46,795 nt of DNA, taken from NCBI GenBank assembly GCA_903862655.1, contig CAIOZA010000053.1, positions 1 through 46,795 on the forward strand, in the 5' to 3' direction. The notes under the pieces were generated by a model. The model saw only the letters and a list, made by a program, of their open reading frames with translations, made no database searches and was not told where the DNA came from. Both the position numbers and the translations under genes were made by a program. Positions 1 through 7,906 of this stretch are shown in pieces; the first letter of the stretch is position 1, and each line of letters opens with the position of its first letter. The DNA is from an uncultured Ignavibacteria bacterium. GTDB lineage: Bacteria > Bacteroidota > Ignavibacteria > Kapaibacteriales > UBA2268.

Positions 1-5
1 AATAG

Positions 6-25
6 CCACGAGCTTTAGCTCGTGG
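6..25. repeat. REP-like perfect hairpin
   Basis: CCACGAGC (6-13) and GCTCGTGG (18-25) are exact inverted repeats around a TTTA loop. The form matches the common intergenic REP-type palindromes mobilised by Y1/RAYT transposases in many bacteria (family knowledge). No other identical copy was noticed in this window. Confidence 0.6.
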
Positions 26-224
26 TGAAAAGAAAAAATGATATTATTTGGGGATTTATCCTAACAAAAAGTGTAATTTCGACTAAAGTCAATGAAATAA
101 TTAGAACTATTTCCACTAACTAAAGATTCAGGAATACTTTAAAGAGAATGAACCCGCCCGGCTTTGTCAAAGGGGGTTGGGGGTTTCTCAGCATTAATAC
201 ATGATTTAAAATATATATAAAATA

Positions 225-269
225 AAAACCGTTTCTTTGATATATCAACCCCTATTTCGCAATTTGCAT
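225..269 (+). repeat. 45-bp inverted repeat, left arm
   Basis: The reverse complement of 10429-10473 matches this segment at 42 of 45 positions by direct comparison. Both arms lie in gene-free repeat islands. A second pair of similar blocks (441-493 and 10252-10305) lies on the inner side of each arm in colinear inverted order, so the islands are composite inverted copies about 10 kb apart. Confidence 0.8.
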
Positions 270-293
270 TTGGTGGCATTGATAGACCAAAAA

Positions 294-437
294 TATCGCA
301 TAGCGATTGAATATTGGTAGCTCAATGTTAAAAAAGAGTAAACCTTATCGCGTAGCGATTATATATTTGTCATCTACGATGTAATTATGTTTCGTGGGTT
401 CACTTTTCTACCAATATCAAATCCCTATCGGGATAGA
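294..437. repeat. Three copies of a hairpin-plus-tail repeat
   Basis: Copies at 294-320 (plus), 346-372 (plus) and about 410-437 (minus) share one layout: a short hairpin with arms ATCGC/GCGAT or ATCCC/GGGAT, then a tail reading about ATATTGGTAG. The stem bases co-vary between copies (G-C in two, C-G in the third), so pairing is conserved rather than sequence. The family resembles hairpin-tail intergenic repeats seen in Bacteroidota genomes. A more diverged relative on the minus strand at 10032-10060 carries a TTTGTAGAAAAA tail. Confidence 0.6.
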
Positions 438-440
438 AAA

Positions 441-493
441 TCAAAATACGAAAAACTCAATGCAAATGATGCAAATAGTGCAAACCAAAAAAT
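441..493 (+). repeat. Inner inverted-repeat block with TGCAAA nonamers
   Basis: This A-rich block contains three TGCAAA units at 9-nt spacing (458-486). It aligns with the reverse complement of 10252-10305 over about 50 bases with only a few differences and small gaps. Similar TGCAAA nonamer tracts occur on the minus strand at 9945-9970, 10155-10190 and 10261-10285. Confidence 0.6.
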
Positions 494-562
494 GAAATAA
501 TTGGAATATAAGGAGGATAGATGGATTTTAAACAACCAAACATTCATTAAAATGATGCAAAT

Positions 563-880
563 TTACAATATTGTTTTGATTGCAAGAATTCTGAAATTTT
601 TGTCAGAAAGATTTTTCCATCCTTTTCCTATACCTTGTGGACTATGCACGAGTGAACCTGCTTTAAGCGTAATGGTTTCATCACCTCTTAAAAATGTTCC
701 TTCACCTTCAATAACAAAAAACATAACGTCCAGATCCATTGCATGTAATGGGATGCTATCACCCGGTTTGAGTTCAAGATGTATTATCTGTAAATTTTCC
801 CCGCCAAACATTTTTCTTGCATCAACACCATGAGCGTTAAGATTAAAGGGTAATTCGAGGTAGTTTGTATATTCAATCAT
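563..880 (-). CDS. Cupin-domain protein
   Basis: This is a 105-residue single-domain cupin. The double-stranded beta-helix signature is visible as PGDSIPLH (39-46), a conserved acidic/hydrophobic run and EGEG (58-61), followed by a second motif around GSLVHSPQG (75-83). The second histidine of the classical HxH motif is replaced (H46-A-M48), so metal binding may be reduced; H79 remains. Small cupins serve as sugar-nucleotide epimerases, sensors or oxygenases, and the sequence does not show which. It starts 11 bp after the stop of the upstream membrane glycosyltransferase and is probably co-transcribed with it. The start is an ATG at 878-880. Cytoplasmic, since there is no signal peptide. Confidence 0.75.
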   Translation of the reverse strand: MIEYTNYLELPFNLNAHGVDARKMFGGENLQIIHLELKPGDSIPLHAMDLDVMFFVIEGEGTFLRGDETITLKAGSLVHSPQGIGKGWKNLSDKNFRILAIKTIL

Positions 881-891
881 TTTGTTCTTTC

Positions 892-2439
892 TTATTTTTG
901 AAAATAATAGTCATATTTGTTTTGCAAAGCATTGTTTGAATCATTTAATGCTTTGTAGAATATCAGACTATTTAGTCTGAAAAGTATTTCAATGTCCTTC
1001 GAAATATTTTTCTCTATTAAATCTAAACCGATAATGATTGAATTATTGAGGAGAATATGTCGGTTGGTCATGGGAATCTGCTTTTTGTCCTTGAATATAA
1101 AATAAGCATCTGGCTTCTTGAGATTCAATTTTGCAAAAGTATATTTTGGAAAACTTGCCTGAAGTGCTCTTTCGTTAACAGGAACTGTCGGATCCAGAAG
1201 TATATATGTATGCTTGAAGTCAAAACGTTTTCCAGAACGAGTATCTAAACCAGTCTTTATATCCGACTGAAAGTCATTGAGAGCTTTAATGTGATTAAGG
1301 GATACAGAATTCTGTGACATCAATCTTGAGGTCAGAGTATAAAATTGACTCTCGGATCTGGCTTTGGGTGAATAGAATTGTTCTATTGACAAAATTTTAT
1401 ATGGAAAAAACAAGAAATATGACATTTGAAAAACTGTGATTATCCATATTACAAATCTTGCTTTCTTATTCTCGGACATAACCAAACCTAGAAGAAGAAA
1501 CGTACTTGGAATAGCAATAAGCCAGTATCCGCGTGTATAATGTACGAAAGTGAACATTAACAATGATGGAATGAATAGAATTAAAAATTGATTGAGAAAG
1601 TATCTCGGATTTTTAGATTTAAATTTTAATGTTTTGAAAAATGGAAATACACAAATAAACGGCAAGACCAGCCAAAATAAATAGATTAACATTTGAAGAA
1701 CATTCTTAGAAAAGCCCAAATCGGGTAATGGGTTCTGAGTTCTGATTAAATACAGATAAGTATTGATACCACCGACGCTACTGATAAACGGCAAGAACCA
1801 TGCAGCAAAACATGCAATTCCGATGATTTGTGACAAAAGTAGAGTCCTTAAATCTTTAGTTTCTTTGTAGTAAATATAAAAAACTGAAATATAAAGTGGA
1901 AGCAGAATGATAACCGAACTCTGCCTTATTCCTGCTCCTAATGCGAAGACAGCAGGAATAAGATAAATAAATTTTCTATTAAAACTTAAATAAATCAAAA
2001 GAGACGAGAAGAAAAAATCGAAGGAATATATTTCGGGAACGGATCCATAGAACCACACAAGTGGATTGGTAACAATCAATAATGTAAGTAAAAGTGAATC
2101 TAAGATATTTAAAAACTTGCGTGATATCTTGTAGAACAGCATAGTGCCTAACGCTGAATACAAAGCCGACAAGAAGATCATGGAAAAATGCGTATTGTGG
2201 AATGTAAAATTAAATAGTCTGATTATCATAACATGGAGGTAATATCCGGGCAGGTGAGGTCGCTCTTCGGCAATGTTATAATCCTGAACTGCTAAGGTTA
2301 TATTGCCTGTATCATACGAATGGTAAACATTAGGAGCTGCTGAAGTCAGAAGCCTTAATGCTAATACTAGCAATAAAATGGCAATTGAAATTAATAATTC
2401 TGATTTTTTTTTCTTAATTTGCATATCTGAAATTGTCAT
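892..2439 (-). CDS. GT-C fold membrane glycosyltransferase (GT39/ArnT-like)
   Basis: A 515-residue integral membrane protein with about ten hydrophobic segments and one N-terminal anchor (about residues 15-32). The first extracytoplasmic loop contains QDYNIAEERPHLPGYYLH (about 52-69), the acidic plus proline-rich loop expected of GT-C enzymes that use polyprenyl-phosphate sugars. The C-terminal 150 residues are soluble. It probably transfers a sugar from a lipid carrier to an envelope acceptor, which cannot be named. Its start codon lies only 6 bp from the start of the divergent PAP2 gene, so its promoter must lie inside that gene or one start is placed too far upstream; an in-frame ATG at codon 6 is an alternative. 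A TATATTTG element (minus strand, 2486-2493) lies 47 bp upstream, but its -33 partner is poorly spaced. Confidence 0.7.
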   Translation of the reverse strand: MTISDMQIKKKKSELLISIAILLLVLALRLLTSAAPNVYHSYDTGNITLAVQDYNIAEERPHLPGYYLHVMIIRLFNFTFHNTHFSMIFLSALYSALGTMLFYKISRKFLNILDSLLLTLLIVTNPLVWFYGSVPEIYSFDFFFSSLLIYLSFNRKFIYLIPAVFALGAGIRQSSVIILLPLYISVFYIYYKETKDLRTLLLSQIIGIACFAAWFLPFISSVGGINTYLYLIRTQNPLPDLGFSKNVLQMLIYLFWLVLPFICVFPFFKTLKFKSKNPRYFLNQFLILFIPSLLMFTFVHYTRGYWLIAIPSTFLLLGLVMSENKKARFVIWIITVFQMSYFLFFPYKILSIEQFYSPKARSESQFYTLTSRLMSQNSVSLNHIKALNDFQSDIKTGLDTRSGKRFDFKHTYILLDPTVPVNERALQASFPKYTFAKLNLKKPDAYFIFKDKKQIPMTNRHILLNNSIIIGLDLIEKNISKDIEILFRLNSLIFYKALNDSNNALQNKYDYYFQK

Positions 2440-2445
2440 TTATTA

Positions 2446-3108
2446 ATGTTACTGTCCTTATTCAGTATTTCAATGGTTTTTCTTTCAAATATAAAAAACG
2501 AATGGCACAAATCCTTCATAAATAGGAAATTTGCCGTAAACTTCATTGTTTCCAGTATTGCTCTTGTTTTGACATTTTTGGCACTGTCGCAGTTCCTCCA
2601 ATGGATAGAATTTCGTCAGGGCGCAGTTCTGGATGATCCAATCTTGAGTATATTGCCGGCATGGGACGTGTCTCTGATTACGTTTTCAACTCTTTATTTG
2701 TCATTGTTCCTGGCTCTGATATGCATAATTGAAAAGCCTAAACTTCTTTTGATAGGAATAATTTCTTATTCGATAATGATTATTTTCAGAATAACCGGAA
2801 TTTATTTTGTAGCTCTCAACCCTCCCTCACTTATTATTCCGCTGCAGGATCCAATTACAAAAATGTTTGCTGAGGGAAATATCATAACAAAGGACTTATT
2901 TTTCTCTGGTCATACTGCAACAATGTGGATAATATTTCTTTTGACCGAAAAGAAAGTACTGAAATTTATACTATTCTTCGTGGCACTATTTATTTCAACC
3001 TGTGTCCTGATTCAACATGTACATTACACGATTGATGTTCTTGTTGCTCCTATGGCATCCTTTTCTGCCTATAAAATCGCACAATATATTGCCCGTAAAA
3101 TCAACTAA
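2446..3108 (+). CDS. PAP2 / sphingomyelin-synthase-like phosphatase or transferase
   Basis: A 220-residue membrane protein with about six hydrophobic segments. Near the C-terminus it carries FFSGHT (152-157) and HYTIDV (193-198). These supply the His, His, Asp triad (H156, H193, D197) found in the sphingomyelin synthase-like branch of the PAP2 superfamily, which moves a phospho-head-group onto ceramide or a similar lipid alcohol. The spacing matches that branch better than classical phosphatidate phosphatases. Sphingolipids are common in Bacteroidota, so a head-group transferase is plausible, but substrate is inference. The gene is followed after 12 bp by a symporter gene in the same direction. 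Confidence 0.65.
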   Translation: MLLSLFSISMVFLSNIKNEWHKSFINRKFAVNFIVSSIALVLTFLALSQFLQWIEFRQGAVLDDPILSILPAWDVSLITFSTLYLSLFLALICIIEKPKLLLIGIISYSIMIIFRITGIYFVALNPPSLIIPLQDPITKMFAEGNIITKDLFFSGHTATMWIIFLLTEKKVLKFILFFVALFISTCVLIQHVHYTIDVLVAPMASFSAYKIAQYIARKIN

Positions 3109-3120
3109 CCATGGACTTGA

Positions 3121-4524
3121 ATGTTTCATCTTAGTCCAATAGATATTTCGATTGTTATCTTGTATATCGCAGGCGTACTTTTTATTGGGTTCAGAAGAAG
3201 CAGGAAGGCTGAAGCAAGTAAAGATAGAGAACATTATCTTCTTGCCGGCAGAAAGCTTACTGTGCCTTTCTTTGTAGCCACACTAGTTGCTACATGGTAT
3301 GGAAATATTCTCGGAGTCGGTGAATTTGTTTATAATAACGGGTTAGTTGCCTGGCTCTGCTTTGGAATTACTTACTATATAACGGCTATTATTTATGCTT
3401 TGTATTTTGCAGGAAGAATAAGAAATCTCAATATTTATTCAATCCCCGAGCAGATAAAAAACAGATATGGGCTTACTTCAAGTATAATTGCTTCATTGAT
3501 AGTTCTGATAGTAACAATTCCAGCTGCTTATATACTAATGACTGGTTATCTTCTTCATTTATTCACAGGATGGAATTTAACTTTGTGTGTCATTGGCGGT
3601 GCCTTAGTTTCAGTTGTTTATCTTCAATCAGGAGGATTCGATTCTGATGTAAAGACAAATACCTTTCAATTTGTTCTGATGTATGTTGGCTTTGGAGTAT
3701 TACTTGTATTCGCTGTATTGCAATATGGATCACCCCTAAAGCTATTTTCGGATTTACCTGCAAACCACACTAAATTATTTGGCGGATTATCCTGGCAGTA
3801 TATCTTTTCATGGTTTCTGATAGCTTGTCAAACTTTCATCGACCCTAGTTTTCACCAAAGATGTTCAGCTGCTGAGACTCCTGCAACAGCTAAAAAAGGT
3901 ATTCTGATTTCTGTAGGTTTTTGGCTTATATTCGATATACTAACACTTCTTACCGGACTTTATGCACGTGCTCATTTCCAGATTAGCGATGGTGCTATGG
4001 CATATCCTGTTCTCAGTGAGGCAATTCTACCTGTGTTTTGGAAGGGATTGTTTGTTGTCGCAATGTTGGCGACAATTATGTCCACGCTAGTAAGTTACTC
4101 TTTCCTTTCGGCTTCAACAATCGGTAATGATATTCTGGCTAAAATTATTAACCGTAAGCAGAACAGACTATCCAGCTATGCGTTGACTAATTATGGATTG
4201 ATAATTACAATGATACTTGGAATTATCCTGGCTCTGGCTTTGCCATCACCGGTTGAACTTATTTATAGAGCCGCCTCCATTGCTGTCCCCGGCTTGATTA
4301 TGCCATTGCTTTTGAGTTTTAGTTCTAAGAACTATTTGTCAAATAAGACTTCTATTGCTTTAATGATAATTTCAGTATCTTCAGCCGGAATTTGGTATAT
4401 CGGAAGGATTGCAGGAATTCATGCCATTTTCAATGATTTCGAACCAATGGTAGTTGGAATAGTAGTTTCGCTAATAATGAGTATGATTATAATTGTGAGA
4501 TCCAAGATGAAAGGGAATGTTTAG
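3121..4524 (+). CDS. Sodium:solute symporter family protein
   Basis: A 467-residue transporter of the SSS family. The N-terminus resembles the family start (hydrophobic helix, then FIGFRRSRKAE and a YLLAGRKL segment at about 40-47, corresponding to the YFLAGR signature), followed by glycine-rich TM2 with ATWYGNILGVGE (about 58-69). About 12-13 transmembrane segments fit the 13-helix LeuT-like fold. It should couple Na+ influx to uptake of an organic solute; the substrate cannot be read from sequence. It starts 12 bp after the PAP2 gene stop. An upstream ATG at 3112 hits a stop after seven codons, so 3121 is the usable start. Confidence 0.85.
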   Translation: MFHLSPIDISIVILYIAGVLFIGFRRSRKAEASKDREHYLLAGRKLTVPFFVATLVATWYGNILGVGEFVYNNGLVAWLCFGITYYITAIIYALYFAGRIRNLNIYSIPEQIKNRYGLTSSIIASLIVLIVTIPAAYILMTGYLLHLFTGWNLTLCVIGGALVSVVYLQSGGFDSDVKTNTFQFVLMYVGFGVLLVFAVLQYGSPLKLFSDLPANHTKLFGGLSWQYIFSWFLIACQTFIDPSFHQRCSAAETPATAKKGILISVGFWLIFDILTLLTGLYARAHFQISDGAMAYPVLSEAILPVFWKGLFVVAMLATIMSTLVSYSFLSASTIGNDILAKIINRKQNRLSSYALTNYGLIITMILGIILALALPSPVELIYRAASIAVPGLIMPLLLSFSSKNYLSNKTSIALMIISVSSAGIWYIGRIAGIHAIFNDFEPMVVGIVVSLIMSMIIIVRSKMKGNV

Positions 4525-4632
4525 AAAAAATCCGGATATGTCTAAGCCTCATATATTTATCCTTTAAGCAAGTTGATTCGATCAACATACCTATTCAATT
4601 TTTTTCCTGTTAGCTAATTTTAATCAAATTAA

Positions 4633-4663
4633 TTGAATTTTAAAACATTATTTTATAATTTCG
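4633..4663 (+). promoter_or_regulatory. Possible Bacteroidota-type promoter
   Basis: TTG (4633-4635), about 20 nt, then TAATTTCG (4656-4663) approximates the TTTG/TAnnTTTG promoter pattern about 50 bp upstream of the T9SS beta-helix gene. The last bases deviate from consensus. Confidence 0.3.
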
Positions 4664-4709
4664 TTTATAAGTTTTAGTTTCAATAAATAAATAAGTTAGT
4701 CTGACCAAA

Positions 4710-6401
4710 ATGAAACAAGCAATATTACTATTATTATTATTACCATTTTGTTTGAATGCTGGAGTGATCTTTGTTGATGATGACAACAATTCCCCAACAC
4801 AAAACGGTAGCAGTCAGTATCCGTATGCGAGAATTCAAACAGCCATAGATAATGCAATTAATTTTGACACCATTAAAGTTGCATCAGGGAATTACAGCCA
4901 TATTGACAACATGGGCAAATCACTGTTTGTTTTAGGTGGTTACGAAGGTGCAAATTCATCTTCGTATAATTCCGGATCAGGAGGAAATTTCTCAGTCAGA
5001 ACGGCTAACCCAACATTGACAATCATCAAAGCTGGTCTCGACAGCATAGGTGTAAATTTGACCCGTTACGATTTTAACCCGTTTCGTTTAATGTTTGATA
5101 ATTTCACAGTTAGCAATTCCTTGAAAGGTATAGTCTGCGATGCTATTGTATCCTGGCCCCCTGTGGATAATGTTACCATATCCAATAACATTATCGAAAA
5201 CAATGGAATACCAAATATGACTACAGGAGGTGGAATTTTCGTTCTAGGAAATAATCACAGGATTATAAATAATATAATCCGGAAAAATCATGGCGGCAGG
5301 GGTGCAGGTATAGCAGGCAATAGAGAAGGAGATTCGTTATTGATTGATGGTAACCTGATTGAAAATAATACTGGATATGACGATCATTGCGGTGGAGTTT
5401 ATTTGGGAGGATATGTCATCATCAGTCATAATGTTATTTCCGGTAATCGTTTGCAAAATACCTATGGATGGGGTGGAGGAGTACTGATATTGGGAACTGC
5501 ATACATGTCGTTCAATGTGATTAAGAATAATTATTGTCCTTCTTATGGTGGAGCACTTTTCGTTGATGATGGTGGAATTGCCTATTTGGATCATGAATTA
5601 ATATATCATAACAGAACTTCTATCGAGGGTGCAGCTATTGCTGTTGATTTTATAGTTGACGTTGCTGGCTCATCTTATGTTAGCATGACAAATTGCACTG
5701 TTGTTAATAATTATTCAACCGGTCCTAACGGCGGGAATGCAGTATTCTTAGATGTAGCCGCTATTTGTGATATAAAAAACTGCATATTTAATGGGAACAC
5801 AGACGATTTCTTTATCGGAAGCAAGAGCTCTTTAAAGGTTAATTACACTTTAAGTTCTGAAGGTTTTTCGGGAATTGGAAATTTTTCTGCCGACCCTTTG
5901 TTCGCCGATACACTTAATGAGGATTTTCATCTAAAATCTACTGTTGGACGATATGATCCTGTTAGTAAAATATGGGTCATCGATAATGTCTATAGTCCCG
6001 CAATTGATAAAGGAGATCCAACCTCTCCTTATAGTAATGAACCAACACCAAACGGGAACAGAATCGACTTGGGATGTTATGGAAATACCAGTTTTGCGTC
6101 AAAATCACTAATAAAAACAGATATTGAAAACAGTATATCTCTAGATCCAGATATAACTGTATTCCCTAATCCATTCAACGGAAATACTAAATTTTCTTTT
6201 AAAACTGAAAATAACAAATTAGTAAAATTATGTATTTATAGTTCAAATGGTGATTTAATTCATGTTCTCTTGAATAAAGAAATGAGTGCAGGAATTCACA
6301 GTATTGATTTTGATGGCACGGATTTAAGCTCAGGTATTTATTTTTATGAGCTTCAATCGGGCGAAATATTAAAGAGAGGCAAAATCGTGTTGATCAAATA
6401 A
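4710..6401 (+). CDS. T9SS-secreted right-handed beta-helix protein
   Basis: A 563-residue secreted protein. Residues 1-17 form a signal peptide (ATG start at 4710). The opening FVDDDNNSPTQNGSSQYPYARIQTAIDNA is the standard entry of parallel beta-helix (pectate-lyase-like) proteins. Residues about 100-400 contain many N-rich ladder rungs such as NNIIENN, NNIIRKN and GNLIENN. A block with FSADPLF and SPAIDKGDP followed by RIDLGCYG is the choice-of-anchor Q region. The last 80 residues (from VFPNPFNG, 484) form a T9SS type A sorting domain ending GKIVLIK. No enzymatic motif is evident; such proteins often act at the cell surface on polysaccharides or as adhesins. Unlike three other T9SS genes here, its sorting domain contains no repeat insert. 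Confidence 0.88.
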   Translation: MKQAILLLLLLPFCLNAGVIFVDDDNNSPTQNGSSQYPYARIQTAIDNAINFDTIKVASGNYSHIDNMGKSLFVLGGYEGANSSSYNSGSGGNFSVRTANPTLTIIKAGLDSIGVNLTRYDFNPFRLMFDNFTVSNSLKGIVCDAIVSWPPVDNVTISNNIIENNGIPNMTTGGGIFVLGNNHRIINNIIRKNHGGRGAGIAGNREGDSLLIDGNLIENNTGYDDHCGGVYLGGYVIISHNVISGNRLQNTYGWGGGVLILGTAYMSFNVIKNNYCPSYGGALFVDDGGIAYLDHELIYHNRTSIEGAAIAVDFIVDVAGSSYVSMTNCTVVNNYSTGPNGGNAVFLDVAAICDIKNCIFNGNTDDFFIGSKSSLKVNYTLSSEGFSGIGNFSADPLFADTLNEDFHLKSTVGRYDPVSKIWVIDNVYSPAIDKGDPTSPYSNEPTPNGNRIDLGCYGNTSFASKSLIKTDIENSISLDPDITVFPNPFNGNTKFSFKTENNKLVKLCIYSSNGDLIHVLLNKEMSAGIHSIDFDGTDLSSGIYFYELQSGEILKRGKIVLIK

Positions 6402-6409
6402 TCGACAAA

Positions 6410-6721
6410 TTATAGTAACTCTAAACCGTTCTTTTTGATTTCATCCAGGAAAGGATTGCCATCATCGTAATCTGAATTAGAATAAGTTGTTGCGTGAATT
6501 AATTTGTTCTTTCTCAGTATGCTCACAATTAATTTGATGTCAATAGGTCCAACTCCAATAAATTCATCAGCAACCAGAGCAATATCAATATCAGAATGTT
6601 CATGTTGATTTTGATTTAAGTATGAACCGAATAAATAAGCCTTTCTTAAGTTTATTCCTATATTTCTCAAATCAATAATGAATTTTTTTGTATCATTTAT
6701 TGCAGCAGCTTGAGTAACCAT
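6410..6721 (-). CDS. MNT-type nucleotidyltransferase antitoxin
   Basis: A 103-residue minimal nucleotidyltransferase. The catalytic GS (32-33) and DID (44-46) form the GSx10DxD motif of the MNT family. In type VII toxin-antitoxin systems the MNT protein AMPylates and thereby silences a HEPN ribonuclease encoded next to it (family knowledge). Here the HEPN reading frame directly upstream overlaps this gene by 25 bp but is interrupted by a stop codon. The antitoxin frame itself is intact and ends 9 bp from the convergent T9SS gene. Confidence 0.85.
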   Translation of the reverse strand: MVTQAAAINDTKKFIIDLRNIGINLRKAYLFGSYLNQNQHEHSDIDIALVADEFIGVGPIDIKLIVSILRKNKLIHATTYSNSDYDDGNPFLDEIKKNGLELL

Positions 6722-7089
6722 TCTCGCATCTCCTTAATTTTAATAAGTATATCGTCAGCATATTCTTTTGACGCTATTTGGAATATTTTTTGTTTATAAT
6801 CTGGATATCTTCCCTCTATATTAAACTCATTAAGAACTAAAAGAAAATCAATTTGATCAATTGTAAGGTCTAATTTAACTTGATCTAGAATATAATAATT
6901 ATTATGACTTCGTGGAGGAATGTTCTCAATACTATTCTTAACCCAAATTGCCTTAGATAGCTTTTCGATAACTAAATGAGCAAAAAATAAACAATAAACA
7001 AAATCTTTACTCTCATATAACTTCCAAAGGATATTCTAATCCTTCTCCGCAATATCAATCCAGTATTTGATATAATCTTTTTTAGTCAT
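6697..7089 (-). pseudogene. HEPN-domain toxin with in-frame stop
   Basis: Translating the minus strand from ATG at 7087-7089 gives a 130-residue HEPN-like protein ending at TAA (6697-6699). Codon 18 is TAG (7036-7038), directly after MTKKDYIKYWIDIAEKD. The rest of the frame is open and clearly HEPN: helical, with FFAHLVIEKLSKAIWVKN and a PPRSHNNYYILDQ segment where this family carries PPRxHNL. No ATG usable as a start follows the stop until near the C-terminus. Only the stop breaks the gene, so the lesion is recent, a sequencing error, or a suppressed stop. It overlaps the downstream MNT gene by 25 bp, as in intact pairs. Confidence 0.75.
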
Positions 7090-7224
7090 TTGTAATGTAT
7101 TTGATTGAAACAAGTTTTACCTTTAATTAAATTAACAATCAATACAGATTTTTATTGTGATTAACACCATTTCTCGCGAAAAAAAATTTATTAATTTTGA
7201 TTCTCTCAATTACTTATATGACAC

Positions 7225-7842
7225 TCACTTCCACAGCTTGCCCGAATTTATTTCACTCATAGCTCTGTTCGGATTGCCGCTACTGATCAAATGTTCGATT
7301 GATATCACAGCATGATTAATCATAAGGTCAAGTTCGGATTTTTCTTCAGGTTTGAAATTCGATAACACATAATTAACCAAACCACCCGGACCGAAATTCT
7401 TTGATATACCGCAGCGAAGTCTGAAAAATGGTTGATTTCCGATATGTTGTATGACTGACATCATACCATTGTGACCGCCGTCATTACCGTTATCCTTAAT
7501 ATGTACTTTTCCTACATTGAAATTGTATTCATCGAGAATGACAATCAGATTCGTTATAGGCACATCGAATTCCACCATGAGCTTTTTAACGGCTTCACCG
7601 GAATTGTTCATAAAGGTCGTAGGAAGGGCAGTCAAAACAATTGAGCCTGATATAAAAAACGAAGAAGCCAGATAAATCGATGTTGATTCCTTTAACGGGG
7701 CATTGTGCTTTGTGGCTAATGAATTGCCAATCATCCAGCCGATATTGTGGCGCGTGCCCTGATACTTAGCTCCTGGATTGCCCAGACCAACTACCAACCA
7801 ATCAGCTTTCTTTTTAGTCTTCTTTTTAAAAAAATCAAACAT
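7225..7842 (-). CDS. pth: Peptidyl-tRNA hydrolase
   Basis: A 205-residue enzyme that releases peptidyl moieties from stalled peptidyl-tRNAs. Catalytic and binding residues of the family are all visible: VVGLGNPG with N22, TRHNIG with H32, FMNNSG with N79, D104 in LDEYNF, and GGHNG with H124 and N125. A lysine-rich extension of about 13 residues precedes the core. The usual HDELDL motif reads LDEYNF, conserving the key Asp only. Gene order prs, rplY, pth is common in Bacteroidota. A strong hairpin lies between rplY and pth, so pth is probably transcribed at a reduced level or from its own promoter. Confidence 0.97.
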   Translation of the reverse strand: MFDFFKKKTKKKADWLVVGLGNPGAKYQGTRHNIGWMIGNSLATKHNAPLKESTSIYLASSFFISGSIVLTALPTTFMNNSGEAVKKLMVEFDVPITNLIVILDEYNFNVGKVHIKDNGNDGGHNGMMSVIQHIGNQPFFRLRCGISKNFGPGGLVNYVLSNFKPEEKSELDLMINHAVISIEHLISSGNPNRAMSEINSGKLWK

Positions 7843-7852
7843 GTTTCACCAT

Positions 7853-7890
7853 AAAAAAAAGGGTGTTCCATCTTGACAGGAACACCCTTT
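7853..7890 (-). terminator. Rho-independent terminator after rplY
   Basis: GGGTGTTCC (7861-7869) pairs perfectly with GGAACACCC (7879-7887) across a 9-nt loop. Read on the minus strand, the stem is followed by eight Ts. It separates rplY from pth, whose start is only 11 bp further on. Confidence 0.85.
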
Positions 7891-7906
7891 GTAAAAGATC
7901 GAAATA

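Larger units (their letters stand above)
1..562. repeat. Gene-free repeat island (left)
   Basis: No convincing gene lies in these 562 bases; the one open frame from 501 is antisense to the cupin gene. The stretch is a patchwork of short palindromic elements: a perfect 8-bp-stem hairpin at 6-25, a C/G-rich element around 150-187, one arm of a long-range inverted repeat at 225-269, three related hairpin-plus-tail elements between 294 and 437, and a TGCAAA nonamer tract at 458-486 inside a second inverted-repeat block at 441-493. Such mosaics are typical of intergenic REP-like islands. No transposase or RAYT gene is visible in the window. Confidence 0.75.

Noticed and set aside
458-486. Possible CRISPR-like array in the TGCAAA tracts
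   Set aside because: Units are 9 nt apart with no spacers of CRISPR size and no cas genes in the window.
501-833. Open frame of 110 codons on the plus strand
   Set aside because: It lies almost wholly antisense to the cupin gene, which has clear family motifs; no domain or start signal supports the plus-strand reading.
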